Shown here piece by piece: positions 1 through 8,896 of a DNA stretch of 64,000 nt. The translations under genes were made by a program, and so were the position numbers. Location of the stretch: the NCBI RefSeq assembly GCF_014698505.1, contig NZ_JACJTD010000029.1, forward strand, positions 31,218 through 95,217. Direction: 5' to 3'. The notes beneath the pieces were generated by a model. The model made no database searches. It saw nothing but the letters and a program-made list of their open reading frames with translations, and was not told the origin of the DNA. The stretch is from Nostoc foliaceum FACHB-393. Its GTDB lineage: Bacteria > Cyanobacteriota > Cyanobacteriia > Cyanobacteriales > Nostocaceae. Positions within the stretch are counted from its first letter, which is position 1. Every line of letters starts with the position of its first letter.

Positions 1-579
1 AATGTAATCGAAGGCGTGGGAACCCAAAGATCCTAATGCACCGCCTCCTTTAGCTTTGTCAGAATACCAATTCCAAGGGCGTGAAGTATCAGCACGAGAA
101 GAACCTAACCAATCAATTTTAATTAAACGCAATTTACCCACATAATCTTCTGACAATAATTCAGCAAATAACTGCCATGCTGGTACAAAGCGAAATTCAA
201 AGTCTACAGTCGCAATAACACCTTTTCTTTTAGCTAACTGATAAAGTTCTTTAGCCTCAGATGCATTTAAGGTTATAGGTTTTTCTAGTAATAAATGTTT
301 CCCCGCTTGCAGTACAGTTTTTGCCATTTCATAATGCAAAAATGGCGGTGTAGAGATGCTAACTGCTTGCACTTCTGGCAATGCCACAATATCTGTAAGT
401 GAGTCAGAGGCGTGGGGGATCTTATGAGATTCTGCTATAGCTTTAGCTTTATTTATATCTCGGTGATAAACAGCAACTATCTCAGTCTGAGGATGTGCTT
501 GGAATCCAGGGATGTGGACTTTTTGACCAAATCCAGTGCCTGCGATCGCAATTCCAATCATATCATTATTTACTCCCAT
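1..579 (-). CDS. Gfo/Idh/MocA family NAD(P)-dependent oxidoreductase, C-terminus cut by the window edge
   Basis: The first 193 codons of the gene are present. The N-terminus is a Rossmann fold with the dinucleotide-binding stretch IGIAIAGTGFGQKVHIPGF. A later segment, LLLEKPITLNASEAKEL, carries the family's EKP motif, and GGGALGSLGSHAFDY lies near the truncated end, where the C-terminal alpha/beta domain begins. Family members oxidise or reduce sugars, inositols or related substrates; the substrate cannot be told here. The ATG at 579 is used; a second in-frame ATG at 561 begins right at the Rossmann strand and is equally plausible. No good Shine-Dalgarno is seen before either. Confidence 0.85.
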   Translation of the reverse strand, partial: MGVNNDMIGIAIAGTGFGQKVHIPGFQAHPQTEIVAVYHRDINKAKAIAESHKIPHASDSLTDIVALPEVQAVSISTPPFLHYEMAKTVLQAGKHLLLEKPITLNASEAKELYQLAKRKGVIATVDFEFRFVPAWQLFAELLSEDYVGKLRLIKIDWLGSSRADTSRPWNWYSDKAKGGGALGSLGSHAFDYI

Positions 580-887
580 ATTTGTATATTTTACTATTCA
601 CTTAATAATATCATTTTGTCTATGATATCTAATATATCCGAGTCTTTACTTGTATAAAATTTTTTAGCGAGTAATTTTTCTGATTGCCTAATATTTTCAA
701 AATCCTGTAGAAAATTCTTGGATGATAGGTATTAACGTCACTTAAAGTATCATTGCGAAATTATGGAAATCTAAAAAGTCTTAAGTTTGTATCATGCTAA
801 TGTATCTCATTACATAAGCAATAAGGTGTAAAAATTTAATGCTTTTTCAAAATTGTAGATGTTAAATAACAGACGTTTAATCATTTT
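580..887. other. AT-rich intergenic stretch
   Basis: About 300 bases between the oxidoreductase start and the end of the DUF4870-type gene. It is very AT-rich. I see no convincing open frame, hairpin or repeat in it; it probably holds the oxidoreductase promoter. Confidence 0.4.
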
Positions 888-1355
888 TTACCGTAAAACT
901 CTAATTGTCAAAGGATAACGATAATACTCACCCTTGTAAGCTTTTATAGCGGCAAAAGTCACTACAAACGATTGTAGTACAAGTTTAAATAGAATTAATG
1001 ACGTAAGTACAATTAATAAGCTATCTAAAGTATTTTTGATCTCATTACTTGAACCATTGATAGTTACTGCTCGACCAAAGGTAGTTAAGACTATAACTAA
1101 AGATATGGCTATAATAATTAAGGTATATATTGTTAAAGAAAATTGAAAATTTATTGATTCCTTGCCTTGTAAATCAATCCAGGGATATTGTGTTTTTTTA
1201 AATAGCCAAATTATTAGTGGAGCTAAAAGATTTAAGGGTAAATATAAAGGGATACCAATAAATACTAAAAAAAACACTAATATCCATCCTAATAAAGCCG
1301 ATAAATGACACAAAGTAGCCCATATACGCATTTGCTGTTTAGGTTTTTCTCTCAT
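888..1355 (-). CDS. DUF4870-type small integral membrane protein
   Basis: A 155-residue membrane protein with hydrophobic segments at about residues 12-35, 38-52, 72-95 and 112-138. Between the second and third is the polar signature YPWIDLQGKESINFQ, typical of the DUF4870/Tic20-like family (a charged 'GKE-INFQ' loop after the second helix), and the end carries AIKAYKGEYYRYPLTIR, also family-like. The function of the family is not established. ATG start; stands alone with AT-rich flanks. The family call rests on these two motifs. Confidence 0.8.
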   Translation of the reverse strand: MREKPKQQMRIWATLCHLSALLGWILVFFLVFIGIPLYLPLNLLAPLIIWLFKKTQYPWIDLQGKESINFQFSLTIYTLIIIAISLVIVLTTFGRAVTINGSSNEIKNTLDSLLIVLTSLILFKLVLQSFVVTFAAIKAYKGEYYRYPLTIRVLR

Positions 1356-1428
1356 GGTTTTTTATTTGTAAGTGGATTTAGCAGATAATTCTCCATTGTA
1401 ATTATCTATAAAAAAGCCAAATAAAAGC

Positions 1429-1659
1429 TTAAAACCTGAGTATTCCTCTGTCATAGTATTCGGAAAGAGGTTCTATTTCCCAAACTATACCTTTTTCTGG
1501 CAGCAGCGCAACTTCTAAACCTTTGAGGACTTTATCAACTTGAGCGATGGCGTAACCGCCCGCCGGAGGCGATGGTCTCCGACCGGAGGTCATTGCAAGC
1601 TGAAAACCATCTGACAGTTTATACTGAGTACTGGGAAAACAAGCAGTTGGCTTTTGCAA
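1429..1659 (-). pseudogene. Possible gene remnant fused to a dispersed repeat
   Basis: A 76-codon open frame whose last 30 residues (about LEVALLPEKGIVWEIEPLS onward to RGILRF) look protein-like, while its middle is built from a GC-rich dispersed repeat (GCCGGAGGCGATGGTCTCC and neighbours, about 1545-1592). I do not recognise the family. It may be the tail of a decayed gene, or chance. No Shine-Dalgarno is seen. Confidence 0.2.
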
Positions 1660-1744
1660 TACCCAATAGCAAGGATCATATAGAACTTACGCATAAGATA
1701 TCCGCTCTATGTCGTAAACTTAATAACACTAACGGATTTTCAAT

Positions 1745-3256
1745 ATGCGAGTTCAAATAACTGTAGTTGCGATCGCAGTAATGTTAGTGGGCGGGAAAAA
1801 TCCAGAGGCCCTCGCAGACTCGCAATTTTCTACTCAGGATGGGTTTAGTAGTATTGCGACACCGGAAGCTACGATCCATATAGAGGGGGAGTATGCCAAA
1901 TATGGTAATTATATAGGAGCGACTTCAGGAGATAGCCAGACGCTTGTATTTTCCCAAAAAGTTGTCAAAGACATCCAGATTCGTTTTATTAATGACAAAG
2001 ATGAGTTGCTCGATGACAAAGGTCAGCCCATCAAAGGGCGTACTCAGACAGATTTTATCATTGGTCTGCTGAGACTCAAACCTGGTCAGGTATTCCGTGA
2101 AGATTTACTTCAAGCAGACTTGCAACGATTGAGAAGATTAGAGTCATTTAATCAAGTAAATGTTGAGCGAGAAGAAGATGCCTCCAGTGTTAATATCATC
2201 TATGAAATCAAAGAACGTGCCTTCCCTTCTCTAATTTTAGGAGGCGGAAATAACGATGATGTTGGACTATACGGTCGGGTGGGTTACAAAGATGCAAATA
2301 TCAGCGGTCTTAACGATGAATTAGATACAACTGTGCAGTTCAGCAGTGAAGATGTCCAGTTTAATGGTCAATTCATTAGTCGTTATCGTCCTGGAGAACC
2401 AAACCGCTTAGGCTATAGCATTAGAGGTTTTCGTAGTCGAAATATATCGGGAACCTTCAACGAAGATATCAGATTGTCTAACGGCAACAAAGTGCGGGAG
2501 GGAAGGTTTGGCGGTTCTGTGGGACTCTTACAATCTTTCGATGATTGGGATACAACTGTGGCTCTCAACTATACCCGGATTAGCCTACGCGATCAAGAAT
2601 ATAACGTTGCACAGGTAGATAGATTAGGGAGTCCCCTATCTGTCAGCGGTACTGGTATTGATGACCTATTTACAGTATCATTTGCTGTATCCAGAGATCA
2701 ACGCGATCGCCGAGATAATCCGACTCAAGGATCAATCTTCACCCTCAGCACAGAACAAGCGATTCCCATTGGACTGGGCAATATTTCTAGCAATCGCCTA
2801 CAGGGAGACTATATTCAGTATTTACCAGTTAGTTGGATAGGTAATGGTAAACCGACCGACAATCCAGAAATGTTGGCAATTAATTTACAAATTGGCACCA
2901 CAATTGGAGACTTTCCACCAGCGGATGCCTTTAATATTGGTGGACTAGATTCTGTCAGAGGTTATGGTTATGGTAAAGTTGCCAGTGGTCGCAGTTATGG
3001 TTTAGCTTCCGTGGAATATCGTTTTCCAATTTTCCAGTCAATCGGAGGAGTTATCTTTACTGACTTCGCCTCAGATTTCGGGTCTAGCGAAACCGTACTA
3101 GGAGAACCAGGAGTACTGCGAGACAAACCTGGAAGTGGCTTTGGTTACGGCTTAGGATTGCGAGTCAAGTCATCCTTTGGGCTGATTCGAGGTGACTTAG
3201 GAATTAGCGACCAAGGAGAAGTTAGATTTGAAGTTACTACAGGTCAGCGATTTTAA
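1745..3256 (+). CDS. BamA/TamA (Omp85) family outer membrane protein with one POTRA domain
   Basis: 503 residues. The N-terminus is a signal peptide with hydrophobic core VVAIAVMLVGG and likely cleavage after ALA (residues 23-25). One POTRA-like domain follows (about 75-155: VKDIQIRFIND, LLRLKPGQVFREDLLQ, RRLESFNQVNV). The remainder is a beta-barrel with alternating hydrophobicity and the conserved L6-loop motif SVRGYGYG near residue 404, then GLASVEYRFPI. Cyanobacterial BamA/Toc75 relatives usually carry three POTRA domains; this short form resembles the FhaC/TamA-like or minimal surface-antigen type. It probably inserts or secretes outer-membrane proteins; the client is unknown. No partner gene is adjacent. 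Confidence 0.85.
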   Translation: MRVQITVVAIAVMLVGGKNPEALADSQFSTQDGFSSIATPEATIHIEGEYAKYGNYIGATSGDSQTLVFSQKVVKDIQIRFINDKDELLDDKGQPIKGRTQTDFIIGLLRLKPGQVFREDLLQADLQRLRRLESFNQVNVEREEDASSVNIIYEIKERAFPSLILGGGNNDDVGLYGRVGYKDANISGLNDELDTTVQFSSEDVQFNGQFISRYRPGEPNRLGYSIRGFRSRNISGTFNEDIRLSNGNKVREGRFGGSVGLLQSFDDWDTTVALNYTRISLRDQEYNVAQVDRLGSPLSVSGTGIDDLFTVSFAVSRDQRDRRDNPTQGSIFTLSTEQAIPIGLGNISSNRLQGDYIQYLPVSWIGNGKPTDNPEMLAINLQIGTTIGDFPPADAFNIGGLDSVRGYGYGKVASGRSYGLASVEYRFPIFQSIGGVIFTDFASDFGSSETVLGEPGVLRDKPGSGFGYGLGLRVKSSFGLIRGDLGISDQGEVRFEVTTGQRF

Positions 3257-3652
3257 CTTTTTCTAAATAAATACACTTCGCTTCAAACTTAGATTAATTG
3301 CTTCTGGAAGTAGATGCTTCCAAGATAAGAATGAAGCGATCGCCCATTTTGGTACTATTGAGCAAGTTGCATCGGGCGTTGTCATTCTCAACCTAAACAA
3401 TGCGCGGAAGGGTAGGTGTACAAATTTCACAGCGCCAAAAAAGTGCTTCTATCCCAACTCCAGTAAGGCTTTTAAACCATTATCTGCCGAATCCTCATCC
3501 GCGCAACCTTTGAAATGCTTATCAATATACAATTTCAGCCTTTAAACTTTCCTAATGCTCTTTCCAAACGAATTCTCTAATGCTATGATTGCCCTTGAAT
3601 CGCGCAACCGCACCTTGAAAACTAAATATAGCTTGGCTTTCCGGCCCCCGCC
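3257..3652. promoter_or_regulatory. Probable CRISPR leader region
   Basis: Non-coding stretch just upstream of the first CRISPR repeat. Two related segments, GCGCAACCTTTGAAA near 3499 and GCGCAACCGCACCTTGAAAA near 3601, form an imperfect direct repeat, and the last bases before the array are GGCCCCCGCC. In cyanobacterial arrays whose repeats end in GAAAC, the leader lies on this side; that orientation is inference here. Confidence 0.5.
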
Positions 3653-5001
3653 ATTGCAATTCATTAAAATCCCTATTAGGGATTGAAACAGCAATTTCAT
3701 TACTAATCACATCGCTCAAAATTACATTGCAATTCATTAAAATCCCTATTAGGGATTGAAACAGTTTGGCTCTGGAAAGTCTCTCTATCAATTAGAGCTT
3801 ATTGCAATTCATTAAAATCCCTATTAGGGATTGAAACACCAATTTCATTACTAATCACATCGCTCAAAACTACAAATTGCAATTCATTAAAATCCCTATT
3901 AGGGATTGAAACACCTACCCCACTGCCACAATCATGAGTGGCAACTTATTGCAATTCATTAAAATCCCTATTAGGGATTGAAACACTTCACTACCTACGG
4001 GAGAAGAAGCGACTGTAATAAATTGCAATTCATTAAAATCCCTATTAGGGATTGAAATGCAAAATTAGCTCTGGATGCTTAAATTGTTAATTGCAATTCA
4101 TTAAAATCCCTATTAGGGATTGAAACTTCAACTCTGGCTTTTCATCTTTATAATTATTCAATTGCAATTCATTAAAATCCCTATTAGGGATTGAAACAGC
4201 ATCGATGCAGAGCAATCCCTCCCAAGTTCCACCGGATTGCAATTCATTAAAATCCCTATTAGGGATTGAAACGTACTATTCTCGATGCTGCGGGTGCTCT
4301 TGAGAAAGAGGATTGCAATTCATTAAAATCCCTATTAGGGATTGAAACAAATTATGCTTATTGCTGAGATGGGGGCGGGTAAAATTGCAATTCATTAAAA
4401 TCCCTATTAGGGATTGAAACGAAAAGTTCAAAGCACTCTAAATATACTGATTGAAGAATTGCAATTCATTAAAATCCCTATTAGGGATTGAAACAGTTTC
4501 CCGCTCAAAGCTTGAGGAAGAAATACGGATTGCAATTCATTAAAATCCCTATTAGGGATTGAAACACAAAGCCCAAAGGATAAAGTAGGTACCGAGGATG
4601 ATTGCAATTCATTAAAATCCCTATTAGGGATTGAAACGTAGGGGAATACTCACACCGAAATCTAATCGCCACATTGCAATTCATTAAAATCCCTATTAGG
4701 GATTGAAACGGGTTGCAGTGCAAGAGCTAAGGCTTTATTGGTGGATTGCAATTCATTAAAATCCCTATTAGGGATTGAAACATCACTTTTAATTCCCCTG
4801 GCATTGATAGTCAAAGATTGCAATTCATTAAAATCCCTATTAGGGATTGAAACAAAACCCTGAAAGCGTCATCTTGATTTTGAATCAATTGCAATTCATT
4901 AAAATCCCTATTAGGGATTGAAACGGGAGATTTTGATAATTTAGAATACGCTTGGTGGCTGCAAATTGCAATTCATTAAAATCCCTATTAGGGATTGAAA
5001 C
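3653..5001 (+). CRISPR. CRISPR array: 19 repeats of 37 bp, 18 spacers
   Basis: The repeat begins ATTGCAATTCATTAAAAT and ends CCCTATTAGGGATTGAAAC, containing the short palindrome CCCTATTAGGG. Repeats start at 3653, 3726, 3801, 3876, 3948, 4022, 4090, 4161, 4236, 4312, 4384, 4458, 4529, 4601, 4673, 4745, 4817, 4888 and 4965. Spacers are 31-40 nt, mostly 34-38. Every repeat I read is identical except the one at 4022, whose last base is T instead of C. The ATTGAAAC end is the usual crRNA handle of cyanobacterial type I/III systems, so transcription is probably on the plus strand from a leader before 3653. No cas gene is in the window, so the processing machinery must lie elsewhere. The spacers at 3690 and 3838 are near-duplicates. 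Confidence 0.98.
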
Positions 5002-5048
5002 TGACACTAATACCATTTCACTTTAATAATAATGATACAAATACACTG

Positions 5049-5077
5049 GTAAGGGCATGGCAATGCCATGCCCCTAC
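5049..5077. repeat. Dispersed GTAGGGGC-type palindrome, copy 1
   Basis: Left arm GTAAGGGCATGGC pairs with right arm GCCATGCCCCTAC with one mismatch. It belongs to a family of small palindromes also seen at 17794, 27459, 37654, 42183 and 50930. It sits just after the CRISPR array. Confidence 0.75.
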
Positions 5078-5210
5078 GATAAATCTATATGTATCAGGAT
5101 TTTTGTGAATTGATATAAGTCTTTGGCGGATTCTGCAAGCAAGGCTATTGCGGATTTTGCCCCTTGTCTGGCTAAAAGGAAAATAGCAAGAGAGTGTCAA
5201 TTGCTCAGTC

Positions 5211-5345
5211 TTAGGAACGATTTTGAGGGAACAGATAGGCGATCGCAGCATAACCCGAAACACTAAGAAAACTAACCAAAAAAGCAGCCAGAAGAAAAGT
5301 AGACATAATATTACACTTATGCATTTCCAAAATCTCGGCATCCAT
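5211..5345 (-). CDS. Possible small single-helix membrane protein
   Basis: A 44-codon frame (MDAEILEMHKCNIM...), with a shorter alternative starting at 5306, whose core FLLAAFLVSFLSVSGYAAIAYLF is one hydrophobic helix followed by a short polar tail PQNRS. The size and shape recall small photosystem or cytochrome b6f subunits, but I do not recognise the sequence. A longer, low-complexity frame overlaps it in another register. No Shine-Dalgarno is evident. Low confidence. Confidence 0.3.
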   Translation of the reverse strand: MDAEILEMHKCNIMSTFLLAAFLVSFLSVSGYAAIAYLFPQNRS

Positions 5346-5430
5346 CAAAAAACCTAGATTTCGGATACTTTCAAATTAGCAATTGGGTATGACACAGCCG
5401 TGGCTACCTTGTGTCAATCCCTTGTATCTC

Positions 5431-5560
5431 ATATCATGTCCGCTTAATTAGTTATTATTCAGGGCATCTATGCAAAAATCTTAAAACTCTCTTTCCCCCT
5501 GCTCCCTGCCCCCAGCGAGAAATGCGGTCTTAATGATAAGTCTTTTACCGGACATGATAT
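5431..5560. repeat. Inverted-repeat-bounded element, possible MITE
   Basis: ATATCATGTCCG at 5431-5442 is repeated inverted as CGGACATGATAT at 5549-5560, and outer CCCTTG/CAAGGG halves extend the terminal inverted repeat. The roughly 106 bases between hold a C-rich tract and no gene. The form is that of a small non-autonomous element lying just downstream of the sensor kinase gene. Confidence 0.5.
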
Positions 5561-5578
5561 CAAGGGTTTTGACTTAAC

Positions 5579-6667
5579 TTAAGCCAAAGGCAGAAAAAAC
5601 CGAAACGTACTGCCAACTCCTAACTCGCTTTCTACTTGAATCTGACCGCCTTGTAGTTCAATTAAACGACGGGAAATAGTTAAGCCAACACCCGTGCCTC
5701 CCGAATGGCGATCGCGCGATTGGTCGGCTCGCCAGAAGCGTTCAAACACATGAGGCAAATTTTCTGGAGCGATACCAATGCCTGTATCTATAACCGCAAT
5801 CCAGAGTTGAGATGCTTCAGTCCCAGCACGAACGGTAATTAAACCTTCATTAGTGTAACGCACTGCATTACCTAGTAAATTAACCAATACCTGTTCTGTG
5901 CGGTCAATATCTGCCAATACAGGAGGCAGCACAGATGGACATTGTAAGAGCAGAACTGGCCCATCTTCCAACAATTGGTCGGTGAATTTCTCCACTAATG
6001 ACTCTAACAACGGACGCAGATTTACCTGTTGTATATTAATTGGTAGATAACCAGCTTCTGCCTTAGACAGTTCTTGTAAATCGTTTACCAAGCGCTCTAA
6101 CCGCCTAGTTTCTTTAGCTAAACGCCGATAGATTTCAGGAGACGCTTCAATTTCCCCATCAGCCAGTTCTTCCAGGTAACCGCGCACCACTGTTAACGGT
6201 GTTCGTAGTTCATGGGTCATATCTCCAATCACTTCTCGCCGCCGTGCTTCAACCCCTTCTAAACTGGCTGCCATCCGATTGAAACTAGCACTCAGTCCAC
6301 TGAGTTCTGGAATGTCAGACACAGGTAATCGTGCATCCATCTGACCAGCAGCAAATTTTTGGGTGATTTGTTCCATCTCGGTCAACCGCTGCATAATCCG
6401 TCTGGACACCCAGTAACTCAATCCTCCAGCTGCGGTGGTGCCGGCTAAGACTGACCAAATAGTGCTTCGTTGCCAAGCAAGTTCAAATCCTGTAACTAAT
6501 TCAGTACGGATATTGATTAAATCGAACCCTCGATTTTCTAATCGTTCCAAATGCAAGACAAACAAGCGGGGAGAAGAGATTTTGCTGATGCTCACCAGAC
6601 TAGCTACCCCCACTATCATCACCACTAAGTGGGAGAAAAATAGGCGTGTTCTCAGCCCCATCTTCAT
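5579..6667 (-). CDS. HAMP-domain sensor histidine kinase
   Basis: 362 residues. One membrane helix lies at about 10-28 and another at 68-86, with a short periplasmic loop of about 40 residues between, then a HAMP domain (about 87-142). The HisKA dimerisation domain has the H box DMTHELRTPLT with the phospho-accepting His at 152. The ATPase domain shows the N box LLGNAVRYT (Asn 267), DTGIGI (Asp 294) and GGTGVGL (about 323-329). It is a complete BaeS/PhoR-type kinase that senses an unknown envelope signal. It starts 5 bases after the response regulator stop, so the two are surely co-transcribed, regulator first. Confidence 0.93.
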   Translation of the reverse strand: MKMGLRTRLFFSHLVVMIVGVASLVSISKISSPRLFVLHLERLENRGFDLINIRTELVTGFELAWQRSTIWSVLAGTTAAGGLSYWVSRRIMQRLTEMEQITQKFAAGQMDARLPVSDIPELSGLSASFNRMAASLEGVEARRREVIGDMTHELRTPLTVVRGYLEELADGEIEASPEIYRRLAKETRRLERLVNDLQELSKAEAGYLPINIQQVNLRPLLESLVEKFTDQLLEDGPVLLLQCPSVLPPVLADIDRTEQVLVNLLGNAVRYTNEGLITVRAGTEASQLWIAVIDTGIGIAPENLPHVFERFWRADQSRDRHSGGTGVGLTISRRLIELQGGQIQVESELGVGSTFRFFLPLA

Positions 6668-6672
6668 AACAT

Positions 6673-7383
6673 TTACGCTACCAGAGGATCTTCAAATTTA
6701 TAGCCCACCCCAACAACAGTTTTAATAAAAGTAGGATTTGCCGCATCAGGCTCAATCTTTTTTCGCAATCTAGCTACATGAGTATCCACCACTCGTTCAT
6801 CGCCAAAAAAGTTATCTCCCCAAAGTTTATCAATTAGTTGAGTGCGGTTCCAAACTCTACCAGGATTGCTGACAAAGGTGGTTAGTAAGTTAAATTCTAG
6901 GGTAGTTAAGTCCAAAATTTCCGGTTGTTGAGAATTCAACTGACGACTGGCAGTTCGCTGGTCTACATCGACAATAAAGTGTTGGGTACGATTGATTTGA
7001 TGTTGTCCTCCTTGGCGGAGACTACGCCGCAATAGTGCCCTCACCCTAGCTACCAACTCTCTGGGGCTAAAGGGTTTAACCATATAATCATCAGCACCAG
7101 TAGACAAGCCAATAACGCGATCGATTTCCTCACCCTTAGCCGTGAGCATTAAAATGTAAGGATCTTTTACACCTGGTTTTTGGCGAATTCTAGCACAAAC
7201 TTCCAACCCATCCAAATCAGGAATCATTAAATCTAGAATGATTAAATCAGGTGGTTGCTCCTGAAACATCCGTAAAGCATTCATACCATCGCGGCTAATG
7301 CGACAAAAAAATCCTTCTTTTTCTAAAGAGAGTTTGATTAAATGAGCAATTTCTGGTTCATCTTCAACTATTAAAATATCCAT
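6673..7383 (-). CDS. OmpR/PhoB-family response regulator
   Basis: 236 residues from the ATG at 7383; an upstream in-frame start at 7398 would add five residues, but the receiver strand MDILIVEDEPE begins naturally here. The receiver has the acid pair EDE, phospho-acceptor Asp 51 in LIILDLMIPD and the conserved Lys in YMVKPFSPREL. A winged-helix DNA-binding domain follows, with TLEFNLLTTFVSNPGRVW and VDTHVARLRKKI. It is the partner of the kinase immediately downstream (gap 5 bases). The target genes are unknown. Confidence 0.93.
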   Translation of the reverse strand: MDILIVEDEPEIAHLIKLSLEKEGFFCRISRDGMNALRMFQEQPPDLIILDLMIPDLDGLEVCARIRQKPGVKDPYILMLTAKGEEIDRVIGLSTGADDYMVKPFSPRELVARVRALLRRSLRQGGQHQINRTQHFIVDVDQRTASRQLNSQQPEILDLTTLEFNLLTTFVSNPGRVWNRTQLIDKLWGDNFFGDERVVDTHVARLRKKIEPDAANPTFIKTVVGVGYKFEDPLVA

Positions 7384-7475
7384 TTCAATTAATAACAAGA
7401 CTTGGAAAAGGCTTGGGGCAAAATTCCCTTGTTAAACATAGGTAAACTTGCGCCATAGTATTGGCTACTTTAAGC

Positions 7476-7548
7476 TCATCCCAACTCTAAAAGGGGATGG
7501 GATTTCACTTTGACTGATGACAGTTGACGGTTAACAATCATCAGTCAT
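7476..7548. repeat. Dispersed repeat (TCATCCCA...GGATGGGAT type)
   Basis: CTCATCCCAACTCTAAAAGG and GGATGGGAT form an imperfect hairpin, followed by GTTGACGGTTAAC. The same components occur in the opposite order and orientation at 49018-49090, so this is a dispersed element in the promoter region of the two-component genes. Confidence 0.45.
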
Positions 7549-7642
7549 CTATGGATGGGGATTCAAACCCCACCCAACCTGATAAATCTTCTACAGACTT
7601 GCAATAACTCAGTAGAGATTTCGATAGATTTGAAATAAAGTT

Positions 7643-8338
7643 TTAAAGATTTGAATTTGAGGGCGTGCGATAACTATAGCCAACATTAGAATCTTTTTGA
7701 ATGTGTGCTTTAATACTATCGAGATCAATGAAGCAGTCAGCAACATCAATCAAGCTTTCGCTAGTAGTAGTTTGTAGACTAACCACTTCTACTCGCACCC
7801 CCATTCTGCTGACAGCGTTCACAGCATAGGCTAGATCCCCATCTCCACTGACTAAAACCGCAGTATCATAATAAGGAGCTAAAGTTATCATATCTACAGC
7901 AATTTCTACGTTCAGATTTGATTTTTTGAAATTCTCTGCTGGTTGCATGATATCTTTAGCTACTACACGATAGCCATTACGACGCATCCACAATAGAAAA
8001 CCCTGTTGCTTTTCATTGCTTATATCAACCCCAGTATAGAAGAAAGCACGCAACAGCCTTGAACCGTTAGTTAAATGACAAAGCAATTTAACATAATCAA
8101 TTTCGATGCCGAGTTGTAAAGCTGTATGAAATAGGCTTAAGCCATCAATAAAAATAGCAACTCGACCACGATTTAAGCTATTGAAAATCGAGCTATCAGT
8201 TGCAGTATCTTGCATCTTGTTATCTTTACCTTTGACAGCAGTATCGTTCAAATTTTGCCCTTGCCAATGTGGTTTAGCTTTGAGTACTTTAGGTTCTTTA
8301 AATTCATTTCTTTGTTTGCTAAGATTAGTTATAATCAT
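7643..8338 (-). CDS. NYN (PIN-like) domain protein of the LabA/DUF88 family
   Basis: 231 residues. A basic, poorly conserved N-terminus of about 55 residues precedes the NYN domain: VAIFIDGLSLFHTAL with the first catalytic Asp, RAFFYTGVDI, then the conserved core VEIAVDMITLAPYYDTAVLV followed by SGDGDLAYAVNAV with the other acidic residues. NYN domains are PIN-fold nucleases; the cyanobacterial relative LabA takes part in circadian output. Metal-binding Asps are all present, so RNase activity is plausible. It stands alone, with long intergenic regions on both sides. Confidence 0.85.
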   Translation of the reverse strand: MIITNLSKQRNEFKEPKVLKAKPHWQGQNLNDTAVKGKDNKMQDTATDSSIFNSLNRGRVAIFIDGLSLFHTALQLGIEIDYVKLLCHLTNGSRLLRAFFYTGVDISNEKQQGFLLWMRRNGYRVVAKDIMQPAENFKKSNLNVEIAVDMITLAPYYDTAVLVSGDGDLAYAVNAVSRMGVRVEVVSLQTTTSESLIDVADCFIDLDSIKAHIQKDSNVGYSYRTPSNSNL

Positions 8339-8859
8339 TGATACCTCTGATTTTAAAGTGGGAATAGTTTTGGGTAAATTGTCTATACTATAGTCTGTGC
8401 TGATTTATAACCCTAGAAGGTAATGGTATTAAGCCAATACATACAGATAAACTTAACTGGCGCTCAACAGGATTAAAAGTAGACAGACCAAGGGTTTTTC
8501 ACTCTTGTCAGGGTTTGTTTAAAGAGATATTGCGTCTGTCCACAGATATGTTAATCTTCACCCACCCAGACAGCAAGAGTTTGGAGAAAATAAATCCTTC
8601 TGTAAGGGTAGGGGCAAGAATCCACAAACATCATCTATCTATATTTTATTTTACAGCCAGGAAGTTGAAATTTACCGCAGACTAAGGACGTTCAAATATT
8701 GACAAAGTTAGAATCACCAATAATGTAATATGCAATCGCCCCTCAAAAGGTAAGTTTAGTAAGGTATTTAGGTAATCTTTAATGCAGTTTTTTTAAAGTT
8801 TATCTTAATGAGGGAGTACTCAACAGTTAAGAGTCAGAAAGCACTGACGAATATATAAG
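8339..8859. other. Intergenic region without a recognised gene
   Basis: About 520 bases between the NYN gene start and the desB terminator hairpin. No plausible reading frame or tRNA was seen. It should hold the promoter of the NYN gene. Confidence 0.4.
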
Positions 8860-8889
8860 ATTCCCGACTTCTTGAAATAAGTCGGGAAT
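8860..8889 (-). terminator. Hairpin 7 bases after desB
   Basis: An 11-bp perfect stem (ATTCCCGACTT with AAGTCGGGAAT) with an 8-nt loop begins 7 bases beyond the desB stop codon on the minus strand. The downstream tract is AT-rich, not a clean U-run. Likely transcription terminator or 3'-end stabiliser of the desaturase genes. Confidence 0.65.
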
Positions 8890-8896
8890 ATGAGTC

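Noticed and set aside
412..657. Plus-strand frame of 81 codons
   Set aside because: It overlaps the oxidoreductase N-terminus on the other strand, and its composition is not coding-like.
3552..3791. Open frame of 79 codons on the minus strand
   Set aside because: It is made of CRISPR repeats and spacers (repeated FQSLIGILMNCN-type peptide), so it is not a gene. The same holds for the frame at 4505-4723.
5018..5341. Minus-strand frame of 107 codons
   Set aside because: It runs through a dispersed palindrome and has a biased composition; the shorter frame in another register (5211-5345) looks more natural.
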